Shown here: piece after piece, positions 21,842 through 30,720 of the stretch
How positions within the stretch are numbered: position 1 is the first letter of the stretch
Layout of the letters: each line of letters starts with the position of its first letter
The notes under the pieces: model-generated
The model's input: the letters and a program-made list of their open reading frames with translations, nothing else
Database searches by the model: none
What the model was told of the DNA's origin: nothing
Made by a program: the position numbers and the translations under genes
Assembly: GCA_017504335.1 (NCBI GenBank)
Contig: JAFVRI010000187.1
Coordinates: 1 to 31,935, forward strand
Length of the DNA stretch: 31,935 nucleotides
Source: Clostridia bacterium
GTDB lineage: Bacteria; Bacillota; Clostridia; Oscillospirales; CAG-272
Reading direction: 5' to 3'

Positions 21842-22651
21842 ATGAAGAAAGCCATAGACGGTCTCATTCTGAGGGAACGTCCCTCGGGGGAGAGCGATAA
21901 GCTGCTGACGCTGCTGAGCGCGGAGGAGGGAAGGATTACCGTCATTGCCAAGGGGGCAAGATCCTCTCGCTCCAAGCTTTTGTCGGTTTGTCAGATGTAC
22001 AACTACGTCAATCTGGAATACTACGAGAAAAACGAGCTTCGGTTTGGATCGGCAGGCTCGGTCAACGAGAATTTTTTCAGGATCTCCGATGATCTGGAGG
22101 GTGCGTCCTTGGCGGCATACCTTTCCGAGATCACCCTGGAGATTACGGGCGAGGGCGTGCCCGCGCCCGATATTCTGCGGATGCTGCTCAACTGCCTCTA
22201 TTGTATTCGGGAGAATAAAAAGCCAAGACAGCAGATCAAGGCGGTGTTTGAGCTGTTTGCGGCATCGGTCTCGGGTTTTTCTCCCGATCTGAATGCCTGC
22301 GCCGAATGCGGATGCGTCGCCTCCGAGGACGTTTGGCTGGATGTAATGAACGGTCGGATCCTTTGCGGCGAATGTCTGCGGGGACACCGTGGGGTGGATC
22401 CCTCTTTTGAGGAGGATGAATATCGGGCAAGAAGCATTCTTCTTCCCATGGATGCCAATGCGCTTGCTACCATGCGCTATGTTTTGTCCGCCCCCATTGC
22501 CCGCGCGCTCTCCTTCCGCGTCAATGACAGCGAGAGCATGGCTCGGCTTGAGCGGGCGGCAGAGGTCTATCTGCTCAATCATCTGGAGCGGAGCTTTCCG
22601 ACGCTGGATTTTTACCGAAGCGTGAAGAAATTCGATCAAGGAATCAATTAA
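21842..22651 (+). CDS. recO: DNA repair protein RecO
   Basis: Loads RecA onto SSB-coated DNA with RecR and mediates strand annealing. The N-terminal OB fold begins DGLILRERPSGESDKLLTL, with TVIAKGAR following. A four-cysteine zinc site is visible (Cys153, Cys156, Cys175, Cys178). 269 residues is normal. Its stop is three bases before mutS2. Confidence 0.94.
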   Translation: MKKAIDGLILRERPSGESDKLLTLLSAEEGRITVIAKGARSSRSKLLSVCQMYNYVNLEYYEKNELRFGSAGSVNENFFRISDDLEGASLAAYLSEITLEITGEGVPAPDILRMLLNCLYCIRENKKPRQQIKAVFELFAASVSGFSPDLNACAECGCVASEDVWLDVMNGRILCGECLRGHRGVDPSFEEDEYRARSILLPMDANALATMRYVLSAPIARALSFRVNDSESMARLERAAEVYLLNHLERSFPTLDFYRSVKKFDQGIN

Positions 22652-22654
22652 AAC

Positions 22655-25045
22655 ATGAATATTACCGAAAAAACATTAACCACTCTGGAATTTGATAAGA
22701 TCCGAGCCATGCTGGCAGATGCCTGTCCCACATCGGGTGCGGCAGCGCTGGCACGGTCGCTGGCTCCTGCCGAGCATATGGAGATCATCAGAAGACGGCA
22801 GACGAGAACCACCGATGCCAGACGGCTGTCGGATGCCAAGGGACTGCCTCCCTTCGGCACGGTGACCGACGTGGGAGATTCCTGCGAGCGCGCGCTGAAG
22901 GGCGCGACGCTGACTCCAAGGGAGCTGATGGACGTGGCAGCGCTTTTGCGCTCCGCCCGCGCTCTTTTGGAATACAGCCGCTCCAACCGTACCTTTTCTA
23001 CCTCCCTGGACGAGATCTTTGAGCGACTTCTGCCCAATCGATACTTAGAGGACAGAATTGCCCGCTCCATTCTCTCGGAGGAGCTGATCTCGGATGAGGC
23101 AAGCTCCACCCTTGCCGACCTGCGCCGTAAGATCCGCGCCGCCAACGGACGGATCAAGGAGACCCTCTCTCGCTACATCAGCGGAGGGTATTCCAAGTAT
23201 CTGCAAGAAAACATCGTGACCCAACGAAACGGACGCTACGTCATTCCCGTCAAGGCGGAATGCCGAGGCGACGTGAAGGGTCTGATCCATGACACCTCTT
23301 CTTCGGGTGCTACGGTTTTCGTAGAACCCATGGCGGTGGTGGAAGCCAACAACGAGCTTCGCATGCTGGAATCCAAGGAAGCCCACGAGATCGAGCGGAT
23401 CCTGTCGGAGCTTTCGGGGGAGGTAGCGGCGATTGCTCCCAACCTTTCCCTGAATTACCGCAACGTGACCGAGCTTGCCTTCTTCTTTGGATGCGGAGAG
23501 CTGTCGGCACGGATGCAAGGGGTAGAGCCCCAAATGACCGAGGAGCGGGTCTGCCGTCTCATACGGGCAAGACACCCTCTCATTGATAAAAATACCGTGG
23601 TGCCCATCACCGTCACCTTGGGCGGAGAGTACGACACCCTCATTATTACCGGACCCAATACGGGCGGTAAAACGGTTACCTTAAAGACTCTCGGACTGTT
23701 TGCCGCCATGGCGCAGTCGGGTCTGCATCTGCCCGCGGAGGAGGGAAGCTCTCTTTGTGTGTTTGAGAAGATCCTGGTGGATCTGGGAGACGAGCAGAGC
23801 ATCGAGCAATCTCTCTCCACCTTCTCCTCCCACATGGTCAACATCGTCTCGGTGGTTGCCGAGCGAAACGATCGAACACTGGCGCTCTTTGATGAGCTTG
23901 GGGCGGGAACCGACCCCGTGGAGGGAGCGGGACTTGCCGTTGCCGTCATTGAGGATATGCGACAGGCAGGGGCGCTTTGTGCCGCTACCACTCACTATAC
24001 CGAGCTGAAAACCTACGCTTTGGAAACCGAGGGCGTGTGCAACGCATCCTGCGAGTTTGACGTAGAGACCCTTCGTCCGACGTACCGTCTGATCATCGGT
24101 ACCCCCGGAAAGTCCAATGCCTTTGCCATTTCCGAAAAGCTGGGGCTGCCCACACGGATCATCGAACGGGCGAAGGCCGCCATCAGTCAGGAAAACCAAC
24201 GGCTGGACGAGGTGCTGGGAGAGCTGGAGGCAAGTCGCTTGCAGGCCGACCGCAACCGTGAGGAGGCGGAGCGGATGCGCGCCGAATACGAGCGCACACG
24301 CGCCGAAGGAGAACGTGAAATTGCTCGACGTTTGGCGGATGCCGAAAAGGAGCTGGAGAGGGCAAGAGCCAAGGCGCAGAATATGGTAGAAAGTGCCAAG
24401 GCATCCTCCGAGTATATTATGGAACAGATGGATAAGCTTCGCAAGGAGAAGGAGTCCGAGCGTCTTTCCGAGGAGCTGGCAAGAGCTCGCAGAGACATTC
24501 GGGAGCATCTGCGCAATCACAGCGACACCTACGATCCCGTGCGGATCAAAAAGACCGAAAAGGGATACGTGCTGCCCCGAAAGCTTCGCAAGGGTGATGA
24601 GGTGCTGATCGTGTCCTTGGACCGCAAGGCGATCCTCACAGAGGATCCCGACCGTTCGGGCAAGGTCACCGTGCAGGCGGGCATCATCAAGACCAAGGTC
24701 GCCCTGTCCGATCTTCAGCTTCTGGAGGAGGAAGAAAGCACGGTCAGTGTGGGCGGCAAACGATCGGCGGCAAGCGGATACCGTCTGTCGGTATCCCGTG
24801 ACTTCAAGGATGAGATCCATCTGCGGGGGATGACGGGAGACGAGGCATGGAATCACGTGGACAAATATTTTGATGAAGCGCAGCTGGCTGGCTTTCATAC
24901 CGTTCGGCTGGTGCACGGAAAGGGAACAGGCGCCTTGAAGGCGGCACTCTGGAAATACCTCAAGACCGATCGCCGTGTGGCATCCTTCCGATTGGGTCAG
25001 TTCGGTGAGGGCGACGGCGGTGTCACCGTGGTAGAGCTGAAATAA
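22655..25045 (+). CDS. mutS2: MutS2 family ATPase/Smr endonuclease
   Basis: A 796-residue MutS2. The core and lever regions (about 1-320) contain no mismatch-recognition domain, as in the family. Walker A is GPNTGGKT (333-340), followed by the DELGAGTDP Walker B segment. A long charged coiled coil follows (about 500-640), and the C-terminal Smr nuclease domain begins near 719 with EIHLRGMT and holds HGKGTGAL. MutS2 was described as suppressing recombination; recent Bacillus work places it on collided ribosomes. That second role would suit this ribosome-rich operon, but this is inference. It starts three bases after recO. Confidence 0.96.
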   Translation: MNITEKTLTTLEFDKIRAMLADACPTSGAAALARSLAPAEHMEIIRRRQTRTTDARRLSDAKGLPPFGTVTDVGDSCERALKGATLTPRELMDVAALLRSARALLEYSRSNRTFSTSLDEIFERLLPNRYLEDRIARSILSEELISDEASSTLADLRRKIRAANGRIKETLSRYISGGYSKYLQENIVTQRNGRYVIPVKAECRGDVKGLIHDTSSSGATVFVEPMAVVEANNELRMLESKEAHEIERILSELSGEVAAIAPNLSLNYRNVTELAFFFGCGELSARMQGVEPQMTEERVCRLIRARHPLIDKNTVVPITVTLGGEYDTLIITGPNTGGKTVTLKTLGLFAAMAQSGLHLPAEEGSSLCVFEKILVDLGDEQSIEQSLSTFSSHMVNIVSVVAERNDRTLALFDELGAGTDPVEGAGLAVAVIEDMRQAGALCAATTHYTELKTYALETEGVCNASCEFDVETLRPTYRLIIGTPGKSNAFAISEKLGLPTRIIERAKAAISQENQRLDEVLGELEASRLQADRNREEAERMRAEYERTRAEGEREIARRLADAEKELERARAKAQNMVESAKASSEYIMEQMDKLRKEKESERLSEELARARRDIREHLRNHSDTYDPVRIKKTEKGYVLPRKLRKGDEVLIVSLDRKAILTEDPDRSGKVTVQAGIIKTKVALSDLQLLEEEESTVSVGGKRSAASGYRLSVSRDFKDEIHLRGMTGDEAWNHVDKYFDEAQLAGFHTVRLVHGKGTGALKAALWKYLKTDRRVASFRLGQFGEGDGGVTVVELK

Positions 25046-25057
25046 GATAGATAATCA

Positions 25058-25088
25058 ATCAAGAAACGGGTACTTTTCCTTTCTTGAT
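25058..25088 (+). terminator. Weak hairpin after mutS2
   Basis: ATCAAGAAA (25058-25066) pairs perfectly with TTTCTTGAT (25080-25088), but no clear T-run follows. It may end or attenuate the long operon. Confidence 0.35.
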
Positions 25089-25139
25089 TTGTGCAATCTT
25101 CCTTTTCGACAAAAAAGACGGATTTTTTTGCAAAACGGC

Positions 25140-25168
25140 TTGCCACAGCGAAAAATCTATGGTATAAT
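25140..25168 (+). promoter_or_regulatory. Sigma-A promoter of prs
   Basis: TTGCCA (25140-25145), 17-base spacer, TATAAT (25163-25168). The leader of about 75 bases contains a small hairpin (CGGACGG 25184-25190 with CCGTTCCG 25196-25203, one bulge). No known riboswitch was recognised. Confidence 0.75.
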
Positions 25169-25246
25169 AGAGCCAAGGATATGCGGACGGTATTGCCGTT
25201 CCGATCGACCATCAAGTAAAAATGTCTAAGAAAGTCGGAGGTTTTT

Positions 25247-26395
25247 ATGAAGGAAACACAGAACGGTGAGTTGAGCGTCATTGGTATGCGCGGTTGTGAG
25301 GAGTTTGCCGCACAGGTGGACTATTATCTGAAGGAATGGCGTCGTCACGGAGGCGAGGATTCGTTTATCGTGAAGGCGGATTGTCCCCGATTTGGTACGG
25401 GTGAGGCGAAGGCGCTTCTCCATGAGTCTATGCGCGGTCACGATGTGTATATCATCTGTGATACGTTTAACTACGGTGTGACCTACAAGATGTACGGTCA
25501 GGAGGTTCCCATGAGCCCCGATGATCACTATGCGGATCTGAAGCGCATCATCGGCGCGATCGCGGGCAAGGCAAAGAGAATTACCGTCATTATGCCCATG
25601 CTGTACGAGGGTAGACAGCACAAGCGCTCCAGCCGTGAGTCCTTGGACTGCGCCTATATGCTCCAGGAGCTTGTATCCATGGGTGTTTCCAACATCATCA
25701 CCTTTGACGCCCACGACCCCCGTGTACAGAACGCAATTCCTCTGTCCGGTTTTGACGATGTCAAGCCCACCTACCAGATGATCAAGGCACTGGTGAAGCA
25801 CGTGCCCGACGTGCATCTGGACAAGGAGTCCATGATGATCATTTCTCCCGACGAGGGCGCTATGAACCGTTGCATGTACTTCTCCTCGGTGCTGGGTGTG
25901 GACATCGGTATGTTCTACAAGCGCCGCAACTACTCCATCATTGTCAACGGTAGAAACCCCATCGAGGCACACGAGTATCTGGGTCAGGATCTGACGGGCA
26001 AGGATGCCATCATTGTTGACGATATGATTTCCTCCGGTGAGTCTCTCATCGACGTAGCCCTTCAGCTGAAGGATAAGGGTGCCAAGAGAATCTTCGCCTT
26101 CACCACCTTCGGTCTGTTTACCGACGGACTTGCAAAGTTCGATAAGGCACACGCAGACGGCGTATTCGATAAGATCTTCACCACCAACCTGGTTTATCGC
26201 CGTCCCGAACTGTACACCAGAGATTGGTACGTAGAGGTCAACATGTGCAAGTACGTGTCCTACATCATCGACACTCTGAACCATGACGAGACCATCAGCG
26301 AGCTGCTGAATCCCGTCAAGAGAATCCACAACCTGATGGAGAAGCACAAGAAGACCCAGAGCGAGCAGCTCAAGATCGACTTCGACAAGAAATGA
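25247..26395 (+). CDS. prs: Ribose-phosphate pyrophosphokinase, long clostridial form
   Basis: Makes PRPP from ribose 5-phosphate and ATP for nucleotide, histidine and tryptophan synthesis. The PRPP loop is AIIVDDMISSGESL (around residue 255). ATP/ribose-site motifs include MPMLYEGRQHKRSSRES and TFDAHDPRVQ. At 382 residues it is longer than the usual 310-320; extra sequence lies near MYGQEVPMSPDDHY and at the charged C terminus. A group of such longer enzymes is common in Clostridia. GGAGG lies seven bases before the ATG. It stands alone between its own promoter and terminator. Confidence 0.92.
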   Translation: MKETQNGELSVIGMRGCEEFAAQVDYYLKEWRRHGGEDSFIVKADCPRFGTGEAKALLHESMRGHDVYIICDTFNYGVTYKMYGQEVPMSPDDHYADLKRIIGAIAGKAKRITVIMPMLYEGRQHKRSSRESLDCAYMLQELVSMGVSNIITFDAHDPRVQNAIPLSGFDDVKPTYQMIKALVKHVPDVHLDKESMMIISPDEGAMNRCMYFSSVLGVDIGMFYKRRNYSIIVNGRNPIEAHEYLGQDLTGKDAIIVDDMISSGESLIDVALQLKDKGAKRIFAFTTFGLFTDGLAKFDKAHADGVFDKIFTTNLVYRRPELYTRDWYVEVNMCKYVSYIIDTLNHDETISELLNPVKRIHNLMEKHKKTQSEQLKIDFDKK

Positions 26396-26410
26396 TCTGA
26401 ATATCACCCA

Positions 26411-26442
26411 AAGGGGCAGAACAAAGGTTCTGCTCCTTTTTT
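26411..26442 (+). terminator. Intrinsic terminator of prs
   Basis: AGGGGCAGAAC and GTTCTGCTCCT form a stem with one mismatch and a short AAAG loop, followed by a T-run. Confidence 0.85.
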
Positions 26443-26493
26443 GTGTGGGAGAACGGAAGAAATCAATAGACCTATGATTCGAAAAAAATTTTC

Positions 26494-26522
26494 TTGACAA
26501 GAAAGAGGAAACATGGTATAAT
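26494..26522 (+). promoter_or_regulatory. Consensus sigma-A promoter of the tetR-ABC operon
   Basis: TTGACA (26494-26499), 17-base spacer, TATAAT (26517-26522): both hexamers perfect. Such a strong promoter ahead of a regulator suggests it is normally repressed. Confidence 0.85.
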
Positions 26523-26534
26523 AACAGATGTAAT

Positions 26535-26548
26535 ATAACATACGTTAT
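26535..26548 (+). promoter_or_regulatory. Probable TetR operator
   Basis: The dyad ATAAC-ATAC-GTTAT lies just after the -10 and before the tetR ribosome site, the right place for autorepression. No second copy of the dyad was noticed elsewhere in the window. Confidence 0.55.
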
Positions 26549-26564
26549 GAAACGGAGGGATACG

Positions 26565-27131
26565 ATGCCGCCTAAGGTGAAATATACCAAAGACGCCATG
26601 ACTGAGGTCGCCTACCAAATGGTGAGAGAAAAGGGAGAAGAAAGCCTGAGTGCCCGCAATCTGGCTGCCGAGCTGGGAACGTCCACCGCTCCCATCTTTA
26701 CCGCCTTTGCGAACATCGACGAGGTAAGAGGTGCCGTCGTGGAACGGGCAAAATCGTGCTATCGTCGATATGCCGAAGCGGGCATGGCGATGGATCCGCC
26801 CTTTAAGGGATGCGGATTGCAGTACATCCGCTTTGCAAAGGAAGAACCCATGCTGTTTCGGATGCTCTTTATGAGAGCCGATGAGGAAGGGCGCAGCCCC
26901 AGCCACTATCTGCCAGAAGGGTACGAGCAGGAAGCAGAGGTCCGAGGCGCGGTGACCGCAATGTACAAGACCGATAACGAACGGGCAAAAAGGATCTATA
27001 ACCACCTGTCGGTGTACGCTCACGGCTTGGCGACACTCTATGCCCAAGGGCAGTGTGCCTTTACCGACGAGGACGTGAGCCGTATGCTCAGCGAAGTATT
27101 TTTAGCATTGATGAAAGGAGAGACGGTATGA
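26565..27131 (+). CDS. TetR/AcrR-family transcriptional regulator
   Basis: A 188-residue dimeric repressor. The N-terminal helix-turn-helix spans about 10-52, with the recognition part LSARNLAAELGTSTAPIFTAF including the typical final aromatic region. The C-terminal ligand domain is helical. GGAGG lies before the ATG at 26565; the ATG at 26547 overlaps the operator and lacks a site. It is the first gene of a three-gene operon with ATGA overlaps and probably controls its own promoter and the ABC exporter. The inducer is unknown. Confidence 0.88.
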   Translation: MPPKVKYTKDAMTEVAYQMVREKGEESLSARNLAAELGTSTAPIFTAFANIDEVRGAVVERAKSCYRRYAEAGMAMDPPFKGCGLQYIRFAKEEPMLFRMLFMRADEEGRSPSHYLPEGYEQEAEVRGAVTAMYKTDNERAKRIYNHLSVYAHGLATLYAQGQCAFTDEDVSRMLSEVFLALMKGETV

Positions 27132-28042
27132 ACAACATCATAGAGATCGAGGGACTTTCCAAATCCTTCGGAGAAATTCGGGCGGTAAAAGACCTGTCCT
27201 TTTCGGTTCGTCGCGGGGAGCTGTTTGCCTTCCTCGGAGAAAACGGAGCGGGAAAATCCACCACCATTCACATTCTTTGCGGACAGTTGGCAAAGGACAA
27301 AGGAGAGGTACGGATCGACGGCTTTGACGTGGATCGGGAAGGCGAGAAGGTGAAGGGAAGGATCGGTGTTGTCTTTCAGAATTCTCTTTTGGACCGTGCC
27401 CTGACCGTGCGGGATAATCTGCAGAGCAGAGGCTCGCTTTACGGCATTTTTGGAAAGGAACTGGAAAAGAGAATCAAGGAGCTTTCAGAGCTTCTTGACT
27501 TTGAAGATCTCATGGGGCGGACGGTCGGCAAACTGTCGGGCGGACAGAGACGGCGCATTGATATTGCCCGCGCTCTCATTCATCGTCCGAGCCTTCTGAT
27601 CCTGGATGAGCCCACCACGGGTTTGGATCCCCAGACCAGACGGTTGCTCTGGCAGGTGGTGGATGACCTTCGGAAAAAAGAGGGCATGACCGTATTTCTG
27701 ACCACCCACTACATGGAAGAGGCGGCAGAAGCGGATTACGTGATCATTCTCGACGGCGGACAGATCGCCGCCAAGGGATCTCCTCTGACCCTCAAAAACG
27801 AATATACAAGAGATTATATCTCCCTTTACGGGGTGGAGGAAGGGCAGGTGGCAGCTCTCGGAATGCCCTACGAGGAAATTCGGGACGGCTTCCGTCTATC
27901 GGTTCCCGATACACAGACAGCCACCCAATTCATTTTGAAGAACCCCGAGCTGTTCCGAGACTATGAGATCGTCAAGGGCAAGATGGATGACGTCTTTTTG
28001 GCGGTGACGGGAAGAAAGCTGACAGGAGGGGAAGAAAAATGA
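27128..28042 (+). CDS. ABC transporter ATP-binding protein (DrrA/CcmA-type exporter)
   Basis: A 304-residue ABC-2-type exporter ATPase. Walker A is GENGAGKST (37-45), signature LSGGQ (136-140), Walker B LLILDEP (156-162) and switch His194 in TTHYMEE. The C-terminal extension (about 220-304) is typical of drug or antibiotic exporters. It starts at the ATG at 27128, overlapping tetR by four bases after AAAGGAG. It pairs with the permease that follows, again with a four-base overlap. TetR control suggests export of a toxic compound. Confidence 0.94.
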   Translation: MNNIIEIEGLSKSFGEIRAVKDLSFSVRRGELFAFLGENGAGKSTTIHILCGQLAKDKGEVRIDGFDVDREGEKVKGRIGVVFQNSLLDRALTVRDNLQSRGSLYGIFGKELEKRIKELSELLDFEDLMGRTVGKLSGGQRRRIDIARALIHRPSLLILDEPTTGLDPQTRRLLWQVVDDLRKKEGMTVFLTTHYMEEAAEADYVIILDGGQIAAKGSPLTLKNEYTRDYISLYGVEEGQVAALGMPYEEIRDGFRLSVPDTQTATQFILKNPELFRDYEIVKGKMDDVFLAVTGRKLTGGEEK

Positions 28043-28935
28043 ATCTGTTCAAGGTATTGACCAAACGAAATATCAAGCTGTTTTTCAAGGATAAGGGACT
28101 TTTTTTTACCTCGCTGATCACCCCCATGATCCTTCTTGTGCTGTACGCAACCTTCCTCGGAAACGTGTACAAGGACAGCCTGCTGTCGACTCTGCCCATA
28201 GGGATAACGCTTTCCGAACGGTTGGTGGACGGCTACGTGGGCGGTCAGCTCATTTCGTCGATTCTGGCGGTTTCGGGTGTGACCGTTGCCTTTTGCTCCA
28301 ACATGCTGATGGTGCAGGACCGTGCCAACGGAACCATCCGTGATCTAACGGTCTCTCCCGTCAAGCCCAACGTGCTTGCCGTCAGTTACTATGCCACCAC
28401 CCTTGCGTCCACCCTGCTGATCTGCTTTGCCGCCACGGCGATCTGTCTTCTGTATGTTGCCGTGATCGGTTGGTATCTGAGTGTGGCAGATGTATTCTTC
28501 CTTTTGTTGGATGTATTTCTGCTTGTGATGTTCGGTACGGCACTGTCCAGCTTTATCAATTTCTTCCTGTCCACTCAAGGACAGATCTCGGCGGTGGGCT
28601 CCATCATCAGCTCGGTCTACGGCTTCATTTGTGGTGCGTACATGCCCATTTCCCAGTTTCCCGAGGGATTGCAGAAGGCGCTGTCCTTCTTACCGGGAAC
28701 CTATGCCACCTCGCTGATGCGCGTCCATGCTCTTGGCGGTGTATTTTCGGAAATGGAGAAGGAGGGACTTCCCGCGGAGGCAGTCGATATGATCCGCAAA
28801 ACCGTGGACTGTGAGATCCTTTTCTTTGACACGCCCGTGCCCCTGTGGGTCAAGTACGCGGTGCTTGTCGGTGCGGTCATCCTTTTCCTTGCGGGTTATA
28901 TTCTGTTGCATACATTTTTCCGTAAAAAGCGGTAA
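28039..28935 (+). CDS. ABC-2 type transporter permease
   Basis: A 298-residue membrane partner of the preceding ATPase. The N-terminal cytoplasmic helix (KVLTKRNIKLFFKD) precedes six hydrophobic segments: one near 22-42, four between about 75 and 215, and one at 270-292. The segment SSVYGFICGAYMPISQFP is the conserved late-core ABC-2 motif, with the large loop (about 215-268) typical of exporters. The substrate cannot be read from sequence. Confidence 0.92.
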   Translation: MNLFKVLTKRNIKLFFKDKGLFFTSLITPMILLVLYATFLGNVYKDSLLSTLPIGITLSERLVDGYVGGQLISSILAVSGVTVAFCSNMLMVQDRANGTIRDLTVSPVKPNVLAVSYYATTLASTLLICFAATAICLLYVAVIGWYLSVADVFFLLLDVFLLVMFGTALSSFINFFLSTQGQISAVGSIISSVYGFICGAYMPISQFPEGLQKALSFLPGTYATSLMRVHALGGVFSEMEKEGLPAEAVDMIRKTVDCEILFFDTPVPLWVKYAVLVGAVILFLAGYILLHTFFRKKR

Positions 28936-28952
28936 AAGACAAATATTTTCAC

Positions 28953-28981
28953 TTGATATTCCTCAAATAATGTGGTATAAT
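28953..28981 (+). promoter_or_regulatory. Sigma-A promoter of fprA
   Basis: TTGATA (28953-28958), 17-base spacer, TATAAT (28976-28981), 31 bases before the fprA ATG. No PerR or Fur-like box was recognised nearby. Confidence 0.8.
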
Positions 28982-29012
28982 GGTGAAAATGCAACAGAAA
29001 GGAAACAATAGA

Positions 29013-30167
29013 ATGATTACCAAGGATATACATTACATTGGTGTCAACGATCACGCCATTGATCTGTTTGAGGGTCAATACATCGTGCCCAACGGAATGG
29101 CATATAATTCCTATGTGATTGTGGACGAAAAGATCGCCGTTCTTGATACGGTGGATGCCCGCTTCGGTGAGGAGTGGCTGAAGAATTTGGAGGGAGTCCT
29201 CGGTGGACGTACCCCCGACTATCTGATCGTTCAGCACATGGAGCCCGACCATTCCTCCAACATCGTTCGCTTGATGAACACCTATCCCGAGGCAGTGGTG
29301 GTATCGAGCGACAAATCCTTCCCCATGATGAAGCAGTTCTTCGGCGAGGATTTTTCGAGCCGCCGTCTTGCCATCAAGGACGGAGACACCCTCTGCTTGG
29401 GTACTCACACCCTGACCTTCGTTGCCGCTCCCATGGTGCATTGGCCTGAGGTTATGGTTACATACGATTCTGCCGATAAGGTGCTGTTCTCGGCAGACGG
29501 ATTCGGTAAATTCGGTGCCTTGGATGTCGAAGAGGATTGGGCTTGCGAGGCAAGACGCTACTACTTCGGCATCGTGGGCAAATACGGTGCGCAGGTGCAG
29601 AAGCTGCTTGCCCGTGCGGCGGCGCTGGATATTCGGATGATCTGCCCGCTCCACGGCCCCGTGCTGTCGGAAAATCTCGGATATTATCTGAATCTCTACA
29701 ACATCTGGTCGAGCTACGGCGTGGAATCCGAAGGCATCGTGATCGCTTATACCTCGGTATACGGCAACACGGGGAAGGCGGTAGAGCTGCTCCGTGATGA
29801 GCTGGTTCGTCTGGGCTGCAAGAAGGTCGCGGTGAACGATCTTGCCAGATGCGACCGCGCGGAGGCGGTAGAGGATGCCTTCCGCTACGGTACGGTCGTA
29901 TTGGCAACCACCACCTACAACGGCGACATTTTCCCCTTCATGCGGGATTTTCTTCATGAGCTGACCGAGCGTGGATTCCAAAAGAAGAAGATCGCCCTGA
30001 TCGAAAACGGAACATGGGCACCTGTGGCGGCAAAGAAGATGCGCGGCATGCTGGAGGGAAGCAGGGAGCTTACCTTCGCGGAGCATACCGTGACCATTCG
30101 CTCGGGTCTGACCGATGCCAACCGCCAAGAGATCACCGAGCTTGCCTGCGAGCTTTTGGCAGAATAA
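29013..30167 (+). CDS. fprA: Flavodiiron protein (FprA, O2/NO reductase)
   Basis: Reduces O2 to water and/or NO to N2O in anaerobes. The metallo-beta-lactamase-like domain (about 1-235) carries the diiron ligands His75, Glu77 and Asp79 in QHMEPDHSS, His143, Asp162 and His214. The flavodoxin domain (about 240-384) has the FMN phosphate loop YTSVYGNTG. 384 residues is typical of the two-domain class, which takes electrons from rubredoxin. AAAGGAAA precedes the ATG at 29013; the in-frame ATG at 28980 lies on the promoter. Rubredoxin and thioredoxin genes follow. Confidence 0.95.
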   Translation: MITKDIHYIGVNDHAIDLFEGQYIVPNGMAYNSYVIVDEKIAVLDTVDARFGEEWLKNLEGVLGGRTPDYLIVQHMEPDHSSNIVRLMNTYPEAVVVSSDKSFPMMKQFFGEDFSSRRLAIKDGDTLCLGTHTLTFVAAPMVHWPEVMVTYDSADKVLFSADGFGKFGALDVEEDWACEARRYYFGIVGKYGAQVQKLLARAAALDIRMICPLHGPVLSENLGYYLNLYNIWSSYGVESEGIVIAYTSVYGNTGKAVELLRDELVRLGCKKVAVNDLARCDRAEAVEDAFRYGTVVLATTTYNGDIFPFMRDFLHELTERGFQKKKIALIENGTWAPVAAKKMRGMLEGSRELTFAEHTVTIRSGLTDANRQEITELACELLAE

Positions 30168-30213
30168 TTTTTATAAAAAAAACAATAATAAAAATAAAAA
30201 AGGAGATTTTATC

Positions 30214-30369
30214 ATGAAGTACGTATGTCAGGTATGTGGATACGAGTATGACGAGGTAGTGGGCGATCCCGAAAACGGCATTGCGGCAGGTACCAAGTGG
30301 GAGGATGTTCCCGCAGATTTCGTCTGCCCTCTGTGCGGTGTGGACAAGGATCAGTTCGCCGCTGAGTAA
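30214..30369 (+). CDS. Rubredoxin
   Basis: A 51-residue one-iron electron carrier. The Fe site is Cys5-x2-Cys8 and Cys38-x2-Cys41 (VCQVCGY and VCPLCGV). AAGGAG lies eight bases before the ATG. It directly follows fprA, its likely electron acceptor. Confidence 0.97.
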   Translation: MKYVCQVCGYEYDEVVGDPENGIAAGTKWEDVPADFVCPLCGVDKDQFAAE

Positions 30370-30396
30370 TTCCAAAACAAACAAGGAGGAATCGCC

Positions 30397-30705
30397 ATGT
30401 CGATCGTTTACGTTACACAAGCGAATTTTGAAGAAGAGGTTCTGAAGAGCGACAAGACCGTGCTGTTGGATTTTTATGCCGACTGGTGCGGACCCTGCCG
30501 TATGATCGCCCCCATTCTGGAGGAGATCGCCCGTGAGCATGAGGAATACAAGATCTGCAAGGTCAACGTGGACGAGGAGCCCGCATTGGCTGCAAAATTT
30601 GACGTCATGAGTATTCCGACGCTCTTCGTTCTGAAAAACGGAGAGGTTGTGGCAAATTCCATGGGAGCCAAGCCCAAGGCGCAGATCCTTGCGATGCTTG
30701 CGTAA
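30397..30705 (+). CDS. trxA: Thioredoxin
   Basis: A 102-residue cytoplasmic thioredoxin with the redox site WCGPC (30-34) and the cis-proline in SIPTLFV. AAGGAGG precedes the ATG. It lies 27 bases after rubredoxin and 15 before trxB, so it is probably co-transcribed with its reductase. Confidence 0.96.
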   Translation: MSIVYVTQANFEEEVLKSDKTVLLDFYADWCGPCRMIAPILEEIAREHEEYKICKVNVDEEPALAAKFDVMSIPTLFVLKNGEVVANSMGAKPKAQILAMLA

Positions 30706-30720
30706 GATTGAGGCAGAGCC

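Noticed and set aside
20531..22639. A 702-residue minus-strand open frame over ybeY, era and recO
   Set aside because: Antisense shadow produced by the codon bias of three conserved genes; no family motif and no ribosome site.
23681..24916. A 411-residue minus-strand open frame inside mutS2
   Set aside because: Antisense shadow; MutS2 motifs occupy the other strand without a gap.
25169..25246. Riboswitch (PRPP/ppGpp type) in the prs leader
   Set aside because: The leader is only about 75 bases with one small hairpin and no ykkC-like conserved core.
25226..26599. A 457-residue minus-strand open frame over prs
   Set aside because: It runs through the prs promoter, coding region and terminator and has no domain signature.
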